Shown: piece by piece, positions 1 to 7,862 of the stretch
How positions within the stretch are numbered: the first letter of the stretch is position 1
Layout: every line of letters begins with the position of its first letter
NCBI RefSeq assembly: GCF_016714285.1
Contig: NZ_JADJNN010000021.1
Span: forward strand, 62,001-126,000
Direction of reading: 5' to 3'
DNA: 64,000 nt
Source of the DNA: Nannocystis sp.
GTDB taxonomy: Bacteria > Myxococcota_A > Polyangia > Nannocystales > Nannocystaceae
Made by a program: the position numbers and the translations under genes
Notes under the pieces: generated by a model
The model's input: only the letters and a program-made list of their open reading frames with translations
Database searches by the model: none
What the model was told of the DNA's origin: nothing

Positions 1-49
1 CGCGGGACATCAGCGGGTCGGGCAGCGTCGAGGCGATGTGAGGCGCCAC
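1..49 (-). CDS. possible 5' end of a gene leaving the window (partial)
   Basis: On the minus strand a GTG at 47-49 opens a reading frame of 16 codons (M-A-P-H-I-A-S-T-L-P-D-P-L-M-S-R) that runs off the left edge. It would lie 64 bp downstream of proA in the same direction. No family can be recognised from so short a stretch, and the frame may be fortuitous. Confidence 0.22.
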   Translation of the reverse strand, partial: MAPHIASTLPDPLMSR

Positions 50-113
50 CCGTATCGTACGCGTTCACTGGTGCCGACCTCCGTGGTCGGGCGGCGCCGA
101 AGCGCTGAGGGCG

Positions 114-1412
114 TCACAGGTCGCGGTGGATGAAGGCGCGCTTGCCGGGGCCGTAGTCGCTGGCGACCTGGCCGTGGCCGCGGAGCAGCCAGCGGTAGCT
201 GAGCAGGCCGGCGGCGCCGACGGGGCCGCGGGCGTGGAGCTTGCCGGTGGAGATGCCGACCTCGGCGCCGAGGCCGAAGCGGTAGCCGTCGGCGAAGCGG
301 GTGCTGGCGTTGTGAAACACGTCGGCGGCGTCGACGATGGCGAGGAAGCGCTCGGCGATCGCGGCGTCCTCTGTGACGATGGCTTCGGTGTGGCGTGAGC
401 CGTGGGCGGCGATGTGGGCGAGGGCGTCGCCCAGGTCGTCGACCTGACGCACGGCGAGGATCAGGGCGCCGTACTCGCTGTCCCAATCTTCGGCGCTGGC
501 AGGATGCAGGTCGGGGTGGCGGGCGCGGGTCGCCGGGCAGCCGCGCAGCTCGACGCCGGCGGAGCGCAGGGCGGCGAGGGTGGTGTCGAGGGCGAGCGTC
601 GCGTCGCGGTCCCACAGGAGGGTCTCGATGGCGTTGCAGGCGGCGGGGTAGCTGCACTTGGCGTCGACGGCGATCGCGGCGGCCATCGCCGGGTCGGCCG
701 CGCGGTGGAGGTAGAGGTGACACAGGCCCTCGGCGTGGCCCATCACGGGGATCTGGGTGTTGGCCTGGACGTGGTGGACGAAGGCCTTGCTGCCGCGGGC
801 GATGATGAGGTCGAGGAGGTCGCGCTGGGCCAGCAGCTCGGTGAGCTCCTCGCGCTGCTCGAGCAGGGCGATGCAGGCGGGATCGAGGTGGTGATCGGCG
901 AGCACGCGGTGGATCAGCGCGACCAGGGCGCGGTTGCTGTGCAGCGCCTCGCGGCCGCCCTTGAGCACGGCCGCGTTGCCGCTCTTGAGCGCGAGGCCGC
1001 CGATCTGCGGGACGGCGTCGGGCCTCGCCTCGAACACGACGCCGAGCACGCCGAGCGGGCAGGGGACGCGCTCGAGGATGAGGCCGGTGTCGAGCTCGCG
1101 GCGGAGGTCAGGGTGGCCGAGCAGCTCGGGGGCGTCGGCGAGTTGATCGAGGCCGTGGGCGACGCCGGCGAGCTTGTTGGCGTCGAGGCCGAGGCGCTTG
1201 TACCGGGCCGTGTCGAGCTCGCCGCGGGCGTGGGCGGTCGCGGCGGCGGCGAGGTCCAGGGCGTTGGCGGCGAGCAGGCGCTCACGCTCGGCAGGTTCGC
1301 GCAGGGCCGCCGCGAGGCCGCGCAGGAGGGCGCTGCGGGCGGGGCCGGGGAGCGCGGCGAGGTCGCGGCTGGCGGCCTTGGCGGCGAGGGCGAGGGCGCG
1401 GATCGTGGACAT
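114..1412 (-). CDS. proA: gamma-glutamyl phosphate reductase
   Basis: Second step of proline biosynthesis: NADPH-dependent reduction of gamma-glutamyl phosphate to glutamate-5-semialdehyde in the cytoplasm. The 432-residue product has the normal ProA length and aldehyde-dehydrogenase fold landmarks: LGVLGVVFEARPDAVPQI, LKSGNAAVLKGGREA, IPVMGHAEGLCHLY, and the catalytic-cysteine segment CSYPAACNAIETLL (the Cys before NAIET is the nucleophile in the family). The C-terminus has the typical GLGAEVGIST and HARGPVG segments. A TACGCT hexamer 9 nt before the ATG supports this start. proB lies upstream on the same strand, but a small gene on the opposite strand sits between them, so the usual proBA operon is split. 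Function is secure. Confidence 0.97.
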   Translation of the reverse strand: MSTIRALALAAKAASRDLAALPGPARSALLRGLAAALREPAERERLLAANALDLAAAATAHARGELDTARYKRLGLDANKLAGVAHGLDQLADAPELLGHPDLRRELDTGLILERVPCPLGVLGVVFEARPDAVPQIGGLALKSGNAAVLKGGREALHSNRALVALIHRVLADHHLDPACIALLEQREELTELLAQRDLLDLIIARGSKAFVHHVQANTQIPVMGHAEGLCHLYLHRAADPAMAAAIAVDAKCSYPAACNAIETLLWDRDATLALDTTLAALRSAGVELRGCPATRARHPDLHPASAEDWDSEYGALILAVRQVDDLGDALAHIAAHGSRHTEAIVTEDAAIAERFLAIVDAADVFHNASTRFADGYRFGLGAEVGISTGKLHARGPVGAAGLLSYRWLLRGHGQVASDYGPGKRAFIHRDL

Positions 1413-1421
1413 CGGCGCGGG

Positions 1422-1427
1422 AGCGTA
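1422..1427 (-). promoter_or_regulatory. -10-like TACGCT before proA
   Basis: TANNNT hexamer ending 9 nt before the proA ATG. It implies a 5' leader of about 2-3 nt and an independent promoter for proA, consistent with proB being cut off from it by an opposite-strand gene. Confidence 0.45.
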
Positions 1428-1482
1428 GCCCGCGGGGGGGGCGCGCGAGAAGGCCGGCTTGCTGGTGATGTGAGCGCTCCGC

Positions 1483-1488
1483 TAGGAT
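1483..1488 (+). promoter_or_regulatory. -10-like TAGGAT, decides start at 1499
   Basis: The hexamer overlaps the candidate ATG at 1487 and sits 10 nt before the ATG at 1499, so translation probably begins at 1499. Confidence 0.4.
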
Positions 1489-1498
1489 GCCGGCGGTG

Positions 1499-1915
1499 AT
1501 GGTGGGTGGCGACGACGAGCAGGTGCGGGCCCTGGCGCGGCGGATCGAGGCCGAGCTGGCCTGCGCGACGGGGCATGCGCGGCGGCTGCGGCGACAGAAC
1601 GCGTGGCTCGGCTACACCGGCATCTTCGCCGGGGCCCTGGCGACGCTGCTGGCCGGTGGGGCGGCGACGAATGGGGCGATCGGCGGGCAGTGGGCGACGA
1701 CCTGCGGGGTGGTCGCGCTGCTCGCGGCGTGCGGGACGGTGGCGTCGGGGCTGCAGCGGCAGCTCGGGGTGCTGGAGAACCTGGCCCGGGCGACGGCGTG
1801 CGCGGGCAAGCTCGACGCGCTGCGGGTGGCGCTGACGATCACGCGGCGGGAGCTGCGGGAGGTAGCGATCGAGTATGAGAGATTGGTTGAGGGGAATCGC
1901 GAATTCTTGAGCTGA
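1499..1915 (+). CDS. small two-helix membrane protein
   Basis: Unrecognised 138-residue protein. The N-terminal third is charged and helical (EQVRALARRIEAELA, HARRLRRQNAWLG); then come two hydrophobic segments around residues 40-60 and 64-85, separated by a short Gly/Asn turn; a C-terminal amphipathic helix rich in Arg/Glu follows. This helix, two-TM hairpin, helix layout resembles SLATT-type membrane proteins, but I see no diagnostic motif. An in-frame ATG exists at 1487; I prefer 1499 because TAGGAT lies 10 nt before it, whereas it would overlap the earlier ATG. The gene is divergent from proA and convergent with proB, which it separates. Confidence 0.6.
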   Translation: MVGGDDEQVRALARRIEAELACATGHARRLRRQNAWLGYTGIFAGALATLLAGGAATNGAIGGQWATTCGVVALLAACGTVASGLQRQLGVLENLARATACAGKLDALRVALTITRRELREVAIEYERLVEGNREFLS

Positions 1916-1988
1916 GGATCAGGGTCGGCCCAACAATGGGACGAGCTGGTCGTTGAGGGTGCGCAGATAGGCGGCGGCGGGGCACCAG

Positions 1989-3179
1989 TCACAGCTCGGA
2001 GAGCACGAGGTTGTCGCGGGTGACGATCGTGTCGTAGCCGCGCCAGCCGAGGGCGAGGGAGATGTCGGCGCTGTGGCGGCCGATGAGGAGGCGGCAGTCC
2101 TTGGCGTCGTAGTTGACGAGGCCGCGGCCGTGGACGCGGCCGGAGGGGTCGCGGATCTCGACGATGTCGCCGCGGGAGAATTCGCCGTCGACGTGGACGA
2201 GGCCGACGGGGAGCAGCGAGGCCTTGCGCTCGCTGATCGCGGCGATGGCTCCGTCGTTGACGACGAGGGCGCCGCGGGTGGGGGCGCCGCTGGCGATCTG
2301 GCGCCGGTGCTGCGAGCGGCGGGCGTGGGGGACGATGAGGGTGCCGATGTCGGCGCCGGTGAGGGCGAGCTCGAGGGCGCCGGGTTGGTGGCCGCTGGTG
2401 ATGAGGACGGAGAGCCCGGCGCGGCTAGCGAGGCGGGCCGCCTCGAGCTTGCTGGTCATGCCGCCGGTGCCGCCGGTGTTGCTGCCGTTGGCGCGGGCGA
2501 GGGTGGCGTCGTCGATGTCGGCGAGCTCGGGGATGCGGGCGGCGCTGGGGTCGTTGCGGGGGTTGGCGGTGAACAGGCCGTCGACGTCGGTGAGCAGGAC
2601 CAGGAGGTCGGCGTCGAGGGCGACAGCGACGCGGGCGGAGAGGCCGTCGTTGTCGCCGAACTCGAGGGCGCCTGCCTCGGGCTCCTGGCCCTGGTTGCGG
2701 CGGTACTCGATCAGCTCGCGCACGCTGACGCTGTCGTTCTCGTTCAAGATCGGGACGACGCCGAGCTCGAGCAGGCGGGTCAGGGTGGTGCGCACGCAGA
2801 GGGCGCGGTCGCGGTCGCCGAGGTCCTCCTGGGTGAGCAGGACCTGGGCCACCTTGACGCCGAGCTGACCGAAGTTCTGGCTGTAGAGGGCCATGAGCTG
2901 GCCCTGGCCGACGGCGGCGCAGGCCTGGCGCAGGCCGAGTGAGTCGGGGCGGCGGGCGAGGCCGAGGGCGCGCTGGCCCATGCCGACGGCGCCGCTCGAG
3001 ACCAGCACGATCTCGCGGCCCTGGCGATGCAGCGCGGCGACGGCCTCGACGATGCTGCACAGGCGGCCGAGAGCGAGGCCGGACTCGGGGTGGGTGATGA
3101 CGTGGGTGCCGAGCTTGATGACGATGCGACGGGCGGCGGCGATGTCCTGGCGGTGGCTCACGGGCGGTGAGTGTGCCAC
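1989..3179 (-). CDS. proB: glutamate 5-kinase with PUA domain
   Basis: First step of proline synthesis: ATP-dependent phosphorylation of glutamate to gamma-glutamyl phosphate. The amino-acid-kinase domain (about residues 18-275) shows IVIKLGTHVIT, VLVSSGAVGMG, PILNENDSVS, FGDNDGLSARVA, LLTDVDGLFTANP and the glycine loop GSNTGGTGGMTSKLEAA. The C-terminal 110 residues form a PUA domain (RGALVVNDGAIAAI ... FSRGDIVEIRDPSGRVHGRGLVNYD), as in E. coli ProB. Proline feedback normally acts on the kinase domain. The start shown is GTG; a second GTG six codons on (3161) is equally possible, because the first few residues precede the conserved core. The gene is convergent with the membrane gene that separates it from proA. 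Confidence 0.96.
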   Translation of the reverse strand: MAHSPPVSHRQDIAAARRIVIKLGTHVITHPESGLALGRLCSIVEAVAALHRQGREIVLVSSGAVGMGQRALGLARRPDSLGLRQACAAVGQGQLMALYSQNFGQLGVKVAQVLLTQEDLGDRDRALCVRTTLTRLLELGVVPILNENDSVSVRELIEYRRNQGQEPEAGALEFGDNDGLSARVAVALDADLLVLLTDVDGLFTANPRNDPSAARIPELADIDDATLARANGSNTGGTGGMTSKLEAARLASRAGLSVLITSGHQPGALELALTGADIGTLIVPHARRSQHRRQIASGAPTRGALVVNDGAIAAISERKASLLPVGLVHVDGEFSRGDIVEIRDPSGRVHGRGLVNYDAKDCRLLIGRHSADISLALGWRGYDTIVTRDNLVLSEL

Positions 3180-3198
3180 AGCGGGGCGACGCGGGGCG

Positions 3199-3345
3199 TC
3201 ACTGGCGGGCGAGGCGGATGTCGACGCGCTCGCCGTCCCACGGGCAGCGTGGACAGGTCACTGGCAGATCGACGATCTCGCCGGAGCTGGTGCTGGCGAC
3301 GTGCACGGGTCACTGGCAGGCGAGGCGGATGTCGACGATCTCGCC
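3199..3345 (-). repeat. in-frame tandem copies of a gene's 3' end
   Basis: The last codons of the EF-hand lipoprotein gene (ending at 3310) are followed downstream by two degraded copies of the same coding tail. Plus-strand GTCACTGGC starts at 3199, 3267 and 3309, and GGCGAGGCGGATGTCGACG occurs at 3208 and 3319. Read on the minus strand past the real stop, the same frame stays open to 3199 and spells ...STSSGEIVDLPV... then GERVDIRLARQ and stop, mirroring the genuine C-terminus GEIVDIRLACQ. This looks like a tandem duplication of the 3' end in which an early stop now ends the protein. Confidence 0.75.
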
Positions 3346-4476
3346 GGAGCTGCGGGCGCCGTCTGGGCCCTCGAAGATGAAGCTGGCGCGCTCGCCCTCG
3401 CAGTTGCCGCGGGCGTCGCAGCGGCTGGCGGGGAGCTCGAAGCCGAGGTCGATGGCGACGACGCCGTGGCTGGTGAGCGGCTGCAGCTCCCACAGGTTGG
3501 AGCGGCGGTCGTTGTCGTGGTCGGCCCAGACGACGAGCTCGGCGAAGCGGTCGTCGCTGGCGGAGATCTGGCCGTCGCTGTTGGCGTCGAGGGCGGCGAG
3601 GGCGGCGAAGCCGTTGTCGACGCGGCCGGCGAGGCGCGAGCCGGTGCCGAACAGCTCGTGGCCGCCGTCGATGTTGCCGTTGCGGTCGAGGTCGATCGCC
3701 AGCCACGGGGTCGCGGCGGTCGGCCAGTCGCGCGCGCCGCAGCGGTCGCCCGCGGACATCGCGAACTCGGCGTGGTCGCTGCTGTACTCGACCGGGCGGC
3801 CGTCGAAGCTCAGCACCAGCGGGGTGCTGCAGTCCTCGTCGGCGTTGCTGTGGGGGACGCCGCCCGCGAGGTTACACCAGCTGACCCAGGTGCCGAAGGT
3901 CTCGTCGCAGACGAAGCAGGTGATGTAGGTGCCGGGGAAGCACTCGGGCTCGGCGATGCAGGGGCCCCAGCTGCCGGTGTCGCAGAAGCGGGTGCCGGGG
4001 AGGTCGTCGATCGTGGTGCAGCTGCGGTGCTCGCCGGGCACGTCGCAATCGCAGTTGATGTCGGCGGGGACGGGGTTTTCCTCGGGGAGTGGTTCACAGG
4101 GCTGCTCGCCGGTGGTGGCATCGGTGTCGCCGCCGGTGGTGGCATCGGTGTCGGTGCCGGTGGTGGCATCGGTGCCGGTGCTGGCGTCGGTGTCGGTGCC
4201 GGCACGGACGACCGGCCCTTGCAGGAGCAGGCCGGGGCCGTCCTGCGGGACACAGCCGTCGTTGTCGGGGTCGTCGACCGGGTGGTTGTCGGTGTCGGCG
4301 GTGTCGGTCGCCGTGGTGGTGACGGCGGCGGTGGGGTCGCTGCTGTGGCCCTCGCTGTCGGGGCTGCCGGTGCTCTCGCTTGCGCCCTGCTCGTCGCCTG
4401 GGTCGCCGCCGTTGATCGTGCAGGCGGTGGCGAGGAGGAGCAGGGGGGCGACGATGAGCAGGGACCGGGGATGCAT
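3310..4476 (-). CDS. secreted lipoprotein with EF-hand-like calcium motifs
   Basis: The product of about 388 residues begins MHPRSLLIVAPLLLLATAC, a lipoprotein signal peptide with Cys at the lipobox; an upstream in-frame start at 4512 would only add residues before it. Residues 20-135 are a Ser/Thr/Asp linker with TDTDATTG-type repeats. A Cys-rich middle domain follows (CDCDVPGEHRSC, CFPGTYITCFVCDETFGTW), and the C-terminal domain carries calcium-loop motifs DLDRNGNIDGGHELFG and DANSDGQISASD, as in EF-hand/dockerin-like bacterial surface proteins. Probably an outer-membrane or surface lipoprotein; substrate unknown. Its 3' end is tandemly duplicated downstream. Confidence 0.8.
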   Translation of the reverse strand: MHPRSLLIVAPLLLLATACTINGGDPGDEQGASESTGSPDSEGHSSDPTAAVTTTATDTADTDNHPVDDPDNDGCVPQDGPGLLLQGPVVRAGTDTDASTGTDATTGTDTDATTGGDTDATTGEQPCEPLPEENPVPADINCDCDVPGEHRSCTTIDDLPGTRFCDTGSWGPCIAEPECFPGTYITCFVCDETFGTWVSWCNLAGGVPHSNADEDCSTPLVLSFDGRPVEYSSDHAEFAMSAGDRCGARDWPTAATPWLAIDLDRNGNIDGGHELFGTGSRLAGRVDNGFAALAALDANSDGQISASDDRFAELVVWADHDNDRRSNLWELQPLTSHGVVAIDLGFELPASRCDARGNCEGERASFIFEGPDGARSSGEIVDIRLACQ

Positions 4477-4557
4477 GTCGGGCCGCGATACAAGTCTCTG
4501 GCCGGCGGACAATCGCTGTGATCTTCGGGCGGCGGAGGCTGGACCGCGACGCGGCTG

Positions 4558-5424
4558 TCAGGGTCCGGGCAGCCAGCGCAGGGGATCGTCGGGCTGGGCC
4601 GCCTCGCCGCGCAGGACGCTGCGGCGCTGGGATACGATCGCGGCGCGGGCGTTCTCGACCAGCGCCGGCGGGACGCGGATGCGGGTGCCCTTGCCCTGCA
4701 GCAGCACGCCGCCGGTGAGGATGTCGCGGCGGACGCTGCGGATCGCCGAGAACACGAGGCGTGAGACCTCGCCGCTGCGGGTGACCTCGACGATCGCGGT
4801 GTCGGTGACGAGCAGGGAGCGCAGGCTGAAGTGCTCGCGCAGCAGCAGCAGCAGCGCCGGGGACAGCAGGGCGGCGACCGGCGGCCAGAGGTCGGCCCAG
4901 TCCTGGGACCAGAAGTCGGGGGCGATGACGGTGATCGCGAGCAGGACCAGGGCGCAGGCGCCGATCACCACCGCGGCGGGGCGCGGGTCGATCGCGGCCT
5001 TGGCGTCCCACCACACCAGCGCCTCGCCGGTGCGCAGGTGCACGGCCAGCTCGAGCGGCACCGTGCCCGGAGAGAGCGGGGCGCCGGGGGCGAGGCGGCG
5101 ACCTGGCTCATCGGACATGTCCTTTGCGACCTGGTCCTCGGGACCGGCGGTGAGCGCGAGCGGGGCCGGGCGGGCGGCGGCGTCGACGACCCCGAGGGTG
5201 CGCTCGCGGACGAAGCTGGCCTCGGCGTCGAGCGGGCCGGGGCGGTGGTCGGGGCGCGCCTGACGGTCGGCGGGGCCGGCCTGGCGGTTCGGGCGTGGCT
5301 GAGGGTCGGCAGGGTTGGCCTGGTGGTTCGGGCTCGCCGGATGGTCGGCGTGGTCGGCCTCGCGGTGCGGCGGGTCGGTCTCGCGGCCGCCCTTGACGAC
5401 GCGGAGGTTGGGGCGCTCGCTCAT
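4558..5424 (-). CDS. membrane protein with bPH-like domain
   Basis: Unrecognised 288-residue protein. Residues 1-110 are low-complexity and charged (NHQANPADPQPRPNRQAGP-type degenerate repeats). Two hydrophobic segments follow at about 150-168 and 183-198, and then a soluble region (LLVTDTAIVEVTRSGEVSRLVFSAIRSVR) resembling bacterial PH-like domains that follow a TM hairpin. Its ATG overlaps the aroC stop as ATGA, so it is translationally coupled to aroC, although no role in the shikimate pathway is evident. A second in-frame Met (MSDEPGRRLAPGAPL) lies nearer the conserved part and could be an alternative start. Confidence 0.7.
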   Translation of the reverse strand: MSERPNLRVVKGGRETDPPHREADHADHPASPNHQANPADPQPRPNRQAGPADRQARPDHRPGPLDAEASFVRERTLGVVDAAARPAPLALTAGPEDQVAKDMSDEPGRRLAPGAPLSPGTVPLELAVHLRTGEALVWWDAKAAIDPRPAAVVIGACALVLLAITVIAPDFWSQDWADLWPPVAALLSPALLLLLREHFSLRSLLVTDTAIVEVTRSGEVSRLVFSAIRSVRRDILTGGVLLQGKGTRIRVPPALVENARAAIVSQRRSVLRGEAAQPDDPLRWLPGP

Positions 5425-6530
5425 GGTTGGAGGTCCCCCACGCGGGCGAGGCGGGCGCGCAGCATGTGGTCGCAGAGGACCAGCGCGGCCATGGCCTCGA
5501 CCATGGGGACGGCGCGCGGGAGGACGCAGGGGTCGTGGCGCCCGCGGGGCTGGAAGACGATGGGTTGGCCCTGGCGGGTCACGGTGGACTGCGGCTGGAA
5601 GATGGTGGCGACCGGCTTGAAGGCGACGGCGAGGCGGAGCGGCTGGCCGTTGGAGATGCCGCCCTGGATGCCGCCACTGTGGTTGGTGGCCGTGACGATC
5701 TGACCGGTGATCGGGTCGATGGTGAAGGGGTCGTTGTGCTGTGAGCCGCGCAGGCGGGTGCTGGCGAAGCCGTCGCCGACCTCGAAGCCGCGGCTGGCGG
5801 GCAGGCTCATCATGGCCTGGGCGAGCGCGGCGGTGAGCTTGTCGAACACCGGCGCGCCCCAGCCGGGCGGGACCTGGCGGGCGACGCAGCGGATCACGCC
5901 GCCGACGGTGTCGCCGCTGCTGCGGGCGTCGTCGATGGCGGCGATCATCGCCTCGGCGGCGGCGGGGTCGGGGCAGCGGACCGGGCTGGCGTCGACCTGG
6001 TCGCGGGTGAGGGTGGTGAGGTCGGGGAGCGGGGCGATCACGTCGGCGACCTCGGCGACCCAGGCGACGATCTCGACGCCGTGCAGCGCGGCCAGCAGAT
6101 CCTCGGCGAGGGCGCCGGCGGCGACGCGGCCGACGGTCTCGCGGGCCGAGGCTCGCCCGCCGCCGGCGACCGCGCGCAGGCCGTACTTCGCGTCGTAGGT
6201 GTAGTCGGCGTGCGAGGGTCGGTAGAGCTCGGCGAGGTCGTCGTAGTGGTGGCTGCGGGCGTCGTCGTTGCCGACCAGCATGGTGATCGGGGTGCCGAGG
6301 GTGCGCTGGGTGTCTGGCTCGAGGCCGCTGAGCACGCGGACCAGGTCGGCCTCCTGGCGCGGGGAAGTGAGCTTGCCCTGGCCGGGCCGGCGGCGGGCCA
6401 TCTGCGCGGCGATCCGCGCGAAGGGGAAGGGGTGGCCGGCGGGGCAGCCATCGACCACCACGCCGAGGCCGGCGCCGTGCGACTCGCCGAAGGTGGTGAT
6501 GCGGAAGGCGGTGCCGAAGGAGTTGCTCAT
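5421..6530 (-). CDS. aroC: chorismate synthase
   Basis: Last step of the shikimate pathway: anti-1,4-elimination of phosphate from EPSP to give chorismate, needing reduced FMN. The 369-residue product matches family length and shows the signatures GESHGAGLGVVVDGCPAG near the N-terminus, RRRPGQGKLTSPRQEAD, HADYTYDAKYG, GGGRASARET in the middle, and NHSGGIQGGISNGQ and GRHDPCVLPRAVPMVEA near the C-terminus, covering FMN and substrate sites. The start is the ATG of MSNSFGTAF; the frame is open far upstream, but that part belongs to the hydrolase gene in another frame. The stop overlaps the next gene by 4 nt. Confidence 0.97.
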   Translation of the reverse strand: MSNSFGTAFRITTFGESHGAGLGVVVDGCPAGHPFPFARIAAQMARRRPGQGKLTSPRQEADLVRVLSGLEPDTQRTLGTPITMLVGNDDARSHHYDDLAELYRPSHADYTYDAKYGLRAVAGGGRASARETVGRVAAGALAEDLLAALHGVEIVAWVAEVADVIAPLPDLTTLTRDQVDASPVRCPDPAAAEAMIAAIDDARSSGDTVGGVIRCVARQVPPGWGAPVFDKLTAALAQAMMSLPASRGFEVGDGFASTRLRGSQHNDPFTIDPITGQIVTATNHSGGIQGGISNGQPLRLAVAFKPVATIFQPQSTVTRQGQPIVFQPRGRHDPCVLPRAVPMVEAMAALVLCDHMLRARLARVGDLQP

Positions 6531-6534
6531 GGGA

Positions 6535-6576
6535 CAGGTGCTTTGGGTCAGGTGCTTTGGGCCAGGTGCTTTGGGC
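6535..6576. repeat. 14-bp tandem repeat x3 at a gene junction
   Basis: CAGGTGCTTTGGG(T/C) is repeated at 6535, 6549 and 6563. The array covers the stop codon (6548-6550) of the hydrolase and the few bases before the aroC start. As 14 is not a multiple of 3, each copy gained or lost shifts the hydrolase C-terminus. Confidence 0.9.
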
Positions 6577-7444
6577 CAGGTTCCGCGACGAGGAAGTCGA
6601 GCACGGCCGCGCGCCAGACGTCGGGGGCCTCGATGGCGACGGTGTGGCCGACCCCGGGGACGACGCGGTGGGTGACCGGGCCGGCGAAGCCGGCGGCGAG
6701 GGTGGCGAGGTCGGCGGCGGGGGCGAGGCGGTCGTGCTCGCCGGCGAGGAGCAGCACGGGACAGGCGATCCGCGGGGCGAGGGCGGTCGGGTGGAAGGGC
6801 CAGGCGGGGTCGTCGTTCAGGGTCTGCTCGAACAGGGCGTGGATGCCGGCGAAGTGGTTGCGCTCGACGGTGGCCTTGACGAAGGCGGGCAGCAGCGGCT
6901 CGTTGCGGTCGAGGTAGGCGGGGCCGAGGGTGTCGGCGAGGCTGAGCCAGGCGAGCGCCTCGAGGTCGCCGGTGGCGAGCGCGGCCCGCCAGGCGCGGAC
7001 GATGACGCGGCCGAGCGCGCCGCGTCCGGCGCTGACGCCGGTGACGACGAGGCGGCGCACGAGATCGGGGCGGGTGGCGGCGATCGCCAGGGCGACGCGG
7101 CCGCCGAAGGAGAAGCCGCACAGGTCGACCGGGGCGGGCAGCGCGAGGGCGGCGAGCAGGGCGACGAAGTCGTCGACGTGGCGGGCGGGGCTCACGTCGG
7201 CGACGGCGAGCTCGCTGTGGCCCTGGCCGCGCGCCTCGTAGACGACGACCGGACGCGCGGCGGACAGCGGCCGCAGCTGGCCGCCCCAGCTGGCGAGGGT
7301 CTGGGTCATGCCGCCGAGGATCACGAGCGGCGGGTGAGGTCCGGGCTCGCCCGGGGCGCGCCGATCGTCGCGCCGGTCGACGCGCACGCGGCCGCTCGCG
7401 CCGGGGCCGGCGACGGGGTCGGGGATCGTGACCAGCTCGGGCAT
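6548..7444 (-). CDS. alpha/beta hydrolase
   Basis: The 298-residue product has the alpha/beta-hydrolase layout: oxyanion-hole strand VILGGMTQTLASWGG, then YEARGQGHS, the nucleophile elbow LCGFSFGGRVALAIA (Ser in GFSFGG), a lid region, the acid strand CPVLLLAGEHDRLAP, and the catalytic His in VPGVGHTVAIEAPD. Similar proteins include MenH-like and BioH-like esterases; the substrate cannot be told. The start is the ATG of MPELVTIPDP; the frame is open further upstream, but that part is antisense to slyX. It precedes aroC by 17 nt. The last residues (KHLAQST) are encoded by the 14-bp tandem repeat and are therefore probably not conserved. Confidence 0.85.
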   Translation of the reverse strand: MPELVTIPDPVAGPGASGRVRVDRRDDRRAPGEPGPHPPLVILGGMTQTLASWGGQLRPLSAARPVVVYEARGQGHSELAVADVSPARHVDDFVALLAALALPAPVDLCGFSFGGRVALAIAATRPDLVRRLVVTGVSAGRGALGRVIVRAWRAALATGDLEALAWLSLADTLGPAYLDRNEPLLPAFVKATVERNHFAGIHALFEQTLNDDPAWPFHPTALAPRIACPVLLLAGEHDRLAPAADLATLAAGFAGPVTHRVVPGVGHTVAIEAPDVWRAAVLDFLVAEPGPKHLAQST

Positions 7445-7455
7445 CGCGGCGGGCA

Positions 7456-7461
7456 AGACTA
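7456..7461 (-). promoter_or_regulatory. -10-like TAGTCT before the hydrolase-aroC operon
   Basis: TAGTCT ends 11 nt before the hydrolase ATG, in the 68-bp divergent gap shared with the slyX-like gene. Confidence 0.35.
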
Positions 7462-7512
7462 ACCCGGGTCCGCGGGCTTGTCTTGCGCGCGCGGGGGCCG
7501 TACACCGCGGGG

Positions 7513-7821
7513 ATGTCCGGGGCCGAGAGCGACGCGGGGGTTGTGATGCAGGCGAAGCCATCGGAGCCATCGGAGCCATCGGAGCCATCGGAGCGAGCCA
7601 AGCAAGCAGAGCCATCGGAGCGAGCCGAGCTCCTGCGCCGCGTGATCGACCTCGAGGTCCGCGCGGCGTTTCAGGCCCAGACGATCGAGGCGCTCGACGG
7701 CGTGCTGCGAGAGTTCGCGGCGCGCGTCGAGGTGCTGGAGCGTCAGGTGCGAGAGCTCGCGGCGCGGCCCGGCGAGCGCGAGCCCGGCGGACCCGAGGAC
7801 GAGCCGCCGTCGTGGGTGTGA
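7513..7821 (+). CDS. slyX: SlyX-like coiled-coil protein
   Basis: The 102-residue product matches the small SlyX family: a coiled-coil core LLRRVIDLEVRAAFQAQTIE followed by LDGVLREFAARVEVLERQVRELA, ending in PPSWV where the family has PPHY. SlyX function is unclear in general. Here the N-terminus carries an extra SEP-SEP-SEP segment encoded by four copies of a 9-bp repeat. ATG 7513 is chosen; an in-frame start at 7483 is possible. Confidence 0.7.
   Translation: MSGAESDAGVVMQAKPSEPSEPSEPSERAKQAEPSERAELLRRVIDLEVRAAFQAQTIEALDGVLREFAARVEVLERQVRELAARPGEREPGGPEDEPPSWV
7557..7592 (+). repeat. 9-bp coding repeat x4 in slyX
   Basis: GCCATCGGA is repeated four times head to tail and encodes the low-complexity PSE tripeptides, a likely site of in-frame slippage. 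Confidence 0.9.
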
Positions 7822-7862
7822 CGGCGCTTGACGGCGCGCCGTGAGGGTGGTTGTCTGCGCGG

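Noticed and set aside
402..1499. Long plus-strand open frame of 365 codons antisense to proA
   Set aside because: Product is Gly/Ala/Val/Glu-rich without any motif; it mirrors the codon bias of proA, whose identity is certain.
4103..4204. Repetitive GGTGGCATCGGTGTCG units considered as a CRISPR-like array
   Set aside because: No spacers of constant length; they encode the TDTDATTG linker of a lipoprotein.
5421..7601. Apparent fusion of the hydrolase region and chorismate synthase in one 726-codon frame
   Set aside because: The upstream half is an Arg/Pro-rich shadow of the hydrolase gene in another frame; aroC starts at 6530.
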